A stretch of DNA of 6,276 nt from Balneolales bacterium. Lineage in GTDB: Bacteria > Bacteroidota > Rhodothermia > Balneolales > Natronogracilivirgulaceae. The first letter of the stretch is position 1; each line of letters opens with the position of its first letter. A program made the translations under genes and the position numbers. This document shows positions 5,149-6,276 of the stretch, piece after piece. The notes beneath the pieces were generated by a model that worked only from the letters and a program-made list of their open reading frames with translations, made no database searches and was not told where the DNA came from. The stretch is taken from positions 1-6,276 of the forward strand of contig SKIC01000037.1 in assembly GCA_007116685.1 (NCBI GenBank), read 5' to 3'.

Positions 5149-6276
5149 CTATTCTTCCGTGAGTGAGCCTAATACTTCCGATAATTCTCTGCGGTTCACA
5201 TTGATTCGATTGAATGATGCTCGTAAAGCCTCCGCTTCATTTCTGTTACTCATTCCAGTACCATCACCACTAACTGAGCCAATGGTACTATTTGTACTTC
5301 GGTCTATTACTTGAAGGTCTAAGCGTACCCTCGCAACGATTTGAGTACCGGCCGTACCGCTGATTTCCTCATAATCTGTAACGGCAATTACGCCCTGCAT
5401 TAAATAATTAGCATCATCGTTAATTTCAAAGCCGAGTCTTTCCACGGTACTGGCAACTCGTCTTTCTACAGCAGATTGGCGAACTTGATCTTCATCATAA
5501 ATTACCACGGCGATAGGAACTCTAGGTGCCGCCTCTATTTGATACGTCGCAGTTGTTTCCAAATTTCTGACAATATTTCTGTAAGCGCCGGGTATTGCGG
5601 TAAATATGGGTTGAAAAGTAACCCTGTTGGTTTCTCTTCGCACAGGTACAGCGGTAAGGTTGATGGATGCTCTGCCATTGCTACCGGTGGTAATTCTATC
5701 GGCTACAGTCCCATCCTGATAGGTAACTCTAATGGGCATTCCCGATACCGGGACTTCTGAGCCGGTTCTGTTATAAGTTACGGATACCACCAGCGGCTCC
5801 GATAATTCCCGCCCCCGTGCTGCGGATTGATTATCTCCGGAAACAACCGAAATTGAGATGCGCTCCAACACACTTCTGATTTCGGTAACCATATTGCCTA
5901 AGCCAAGTTCATCACCGGCACCATAAGGAACTTCAGATAGTGCGTTATAAGTAGCCATCAGTGCGTAAAACTCTGAGGTTAGATTCTGTGCATCAAGGTA
6001 ATTTGTGATTCCTGCAAAAATGCGACCTTCATTAATGGAGTTTTCGCCACGAGTTACAAAATCATTGTATTCAGCCTGCAGACGTTGTAAATCAGAGTGT
6101 ATTCCTAAAAGATAGGATTCCCGATTTAAGGCAACCATCGCATAATACATTCCGGCATGCTCGGTCTGCTTTACAATTTCAAGGCCTTGCATGGTTTCGT
6201 CAACTTTACTCGTTGTGGCATTTTTGAAATCACTTTCAAAGTTGAATTGACCATTAGTTTCAATTTCTCTGGTTAC
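5149..6276 (-). CDS. LPP20-like envelope protein with Ig-like and C-terminal alpha/beta regions (5' end cut off)
   Basis: The reading frame stays open to the window edge, so the 375 visible residues lack the N-terminus and any signal peptide or lipobox. An ATG at 6192 is internal: the 28 residues before it continue the same domain. Residues about 1-52 (ETNGQFNFESDF, then GLEIVKQTE and MYYAMVALNRESY) resemble the LPP20 lipoprotein domain, with its G-L-x-I-V and YYAxxALxR pattern. A helical region (about 55-140) follows. Residues about 158-247 (LVVSVTYNRTG, VPVSGMPIRVTYQDG, TTGSNGRASINL) look like an Ig-like beta-sandwich of the type found in surface proteins. The C-terminal part (about 253-375) alternates strands and helices, with VPIAVVIYDED and VRLDLQVIDRSTNSTIGSVSG. 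This resembles the periplasmic domains of outer-membrane assembly lipoproteins, but I cannot name it. A periplasmic or outer-membrane location is inferred. Confidence 0.72.
   Translation of the reverse strand, partial: VTREIETNGQFNFESDFKNATTSKVDETMQGLEIVKQTEHAGMYYAMVALNRESYLLGIHSDLQRLQAEYNDFVTRGENSINEGRIFAGITNYLDAQNLTSEFYALMATYNALSEVPYGAGDELGLGNMVTEIRSVLERISISVVSGDNQSAARGRELSEPLVVSVTYNRTGSEVPVSGMPIRVTYQDGTVADRITTGSNGRASINLTAVPVRRETNRVTFQPIFTAIPGAYRNIVRNLETTATYQIEAAPRVPIAVVIYDEDQVRQSAVERRVASTVERLGFEINDDANYLMQGVIAVTDYEEISGTAGTQIVARVRLDLQVIDRSTNSTIGSVSGDGTGMSNRNEAEALRASFNRINVNRRELSEVLGSLTEE

Noticed and set aside
5149..6192. Reading the envelope protein gene as complete, starting at the ATG at 6192
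   Set aside because: The frame stays open to 6276, and the 28 upstream residues complete the LPP20-like domain. That ATG is internal, and starting there would remove part of the domain and any export signal.
1..6276. CRISPR array, insertion sequence, defence island, tRNA or prophage
   Set aside because: No regularly spaced repeats, terminal inverted repeats with a transposase, tRNA-like cloverleaf or phage genes were seen. The content is core housekeeping plus two envelope genes.

Overview
All seven protein-coding genes lie on the minus strand, so the transcriptional order runs from high to low coordinates: LPP20-like envelope protein (5' end cut off), a 115-residue two-helix membrane protein, fabH, rel, an HU/IHF-family protein, ruvX, and the start of def. 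The AT-rich sequence, the single long bifunctional Rel, the general lack of Shine-Dalgarno sequences before the start codons, and the LPP20-like surface protein point to the Bacteroidota/Balneolota/Rhodothermota group. A marine or halophilic Balneolota-type bacterium is my best guess, but this is inference from style, not a database match.

The window divides into two blocks at a strong intrinsic terminator (about 3550-3609). Block 1 (6276 to 3550) holds the envelope protein, the small membrane protein and fabH, which makes the first condensation of fatty acid synthesis. The gaps here contain three stem-loops. One has the form of an intrinsic terminator and ends only 22 bases before the fabH start codon, so fabH transcripts started further upstream must pass through it. 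That makes it a candidate attenuator and the most interesting regulatory feature in the window.

Block 2 (3547 to 1) holds the stringent-response enzyme Rel, then after 191 bases without a gene a tight cluster of HU-like protein, ruvX and def. The gaps in that cluster are 16 and 3 bases, which suggests one transcript. These are housekeeping functions: (p)ppGpp signalling, nucleoid architecture, rRNA maturation or DNA repair, and removal of the N-terminal formyl group. ruvX appears to use a TTG start.

I see no mobile element, CRISPR array, tRNA, rRNA or defence system. The window is mostly conserved core genome. The two upstream envelope genes and the fabH leader are the least explained parts.
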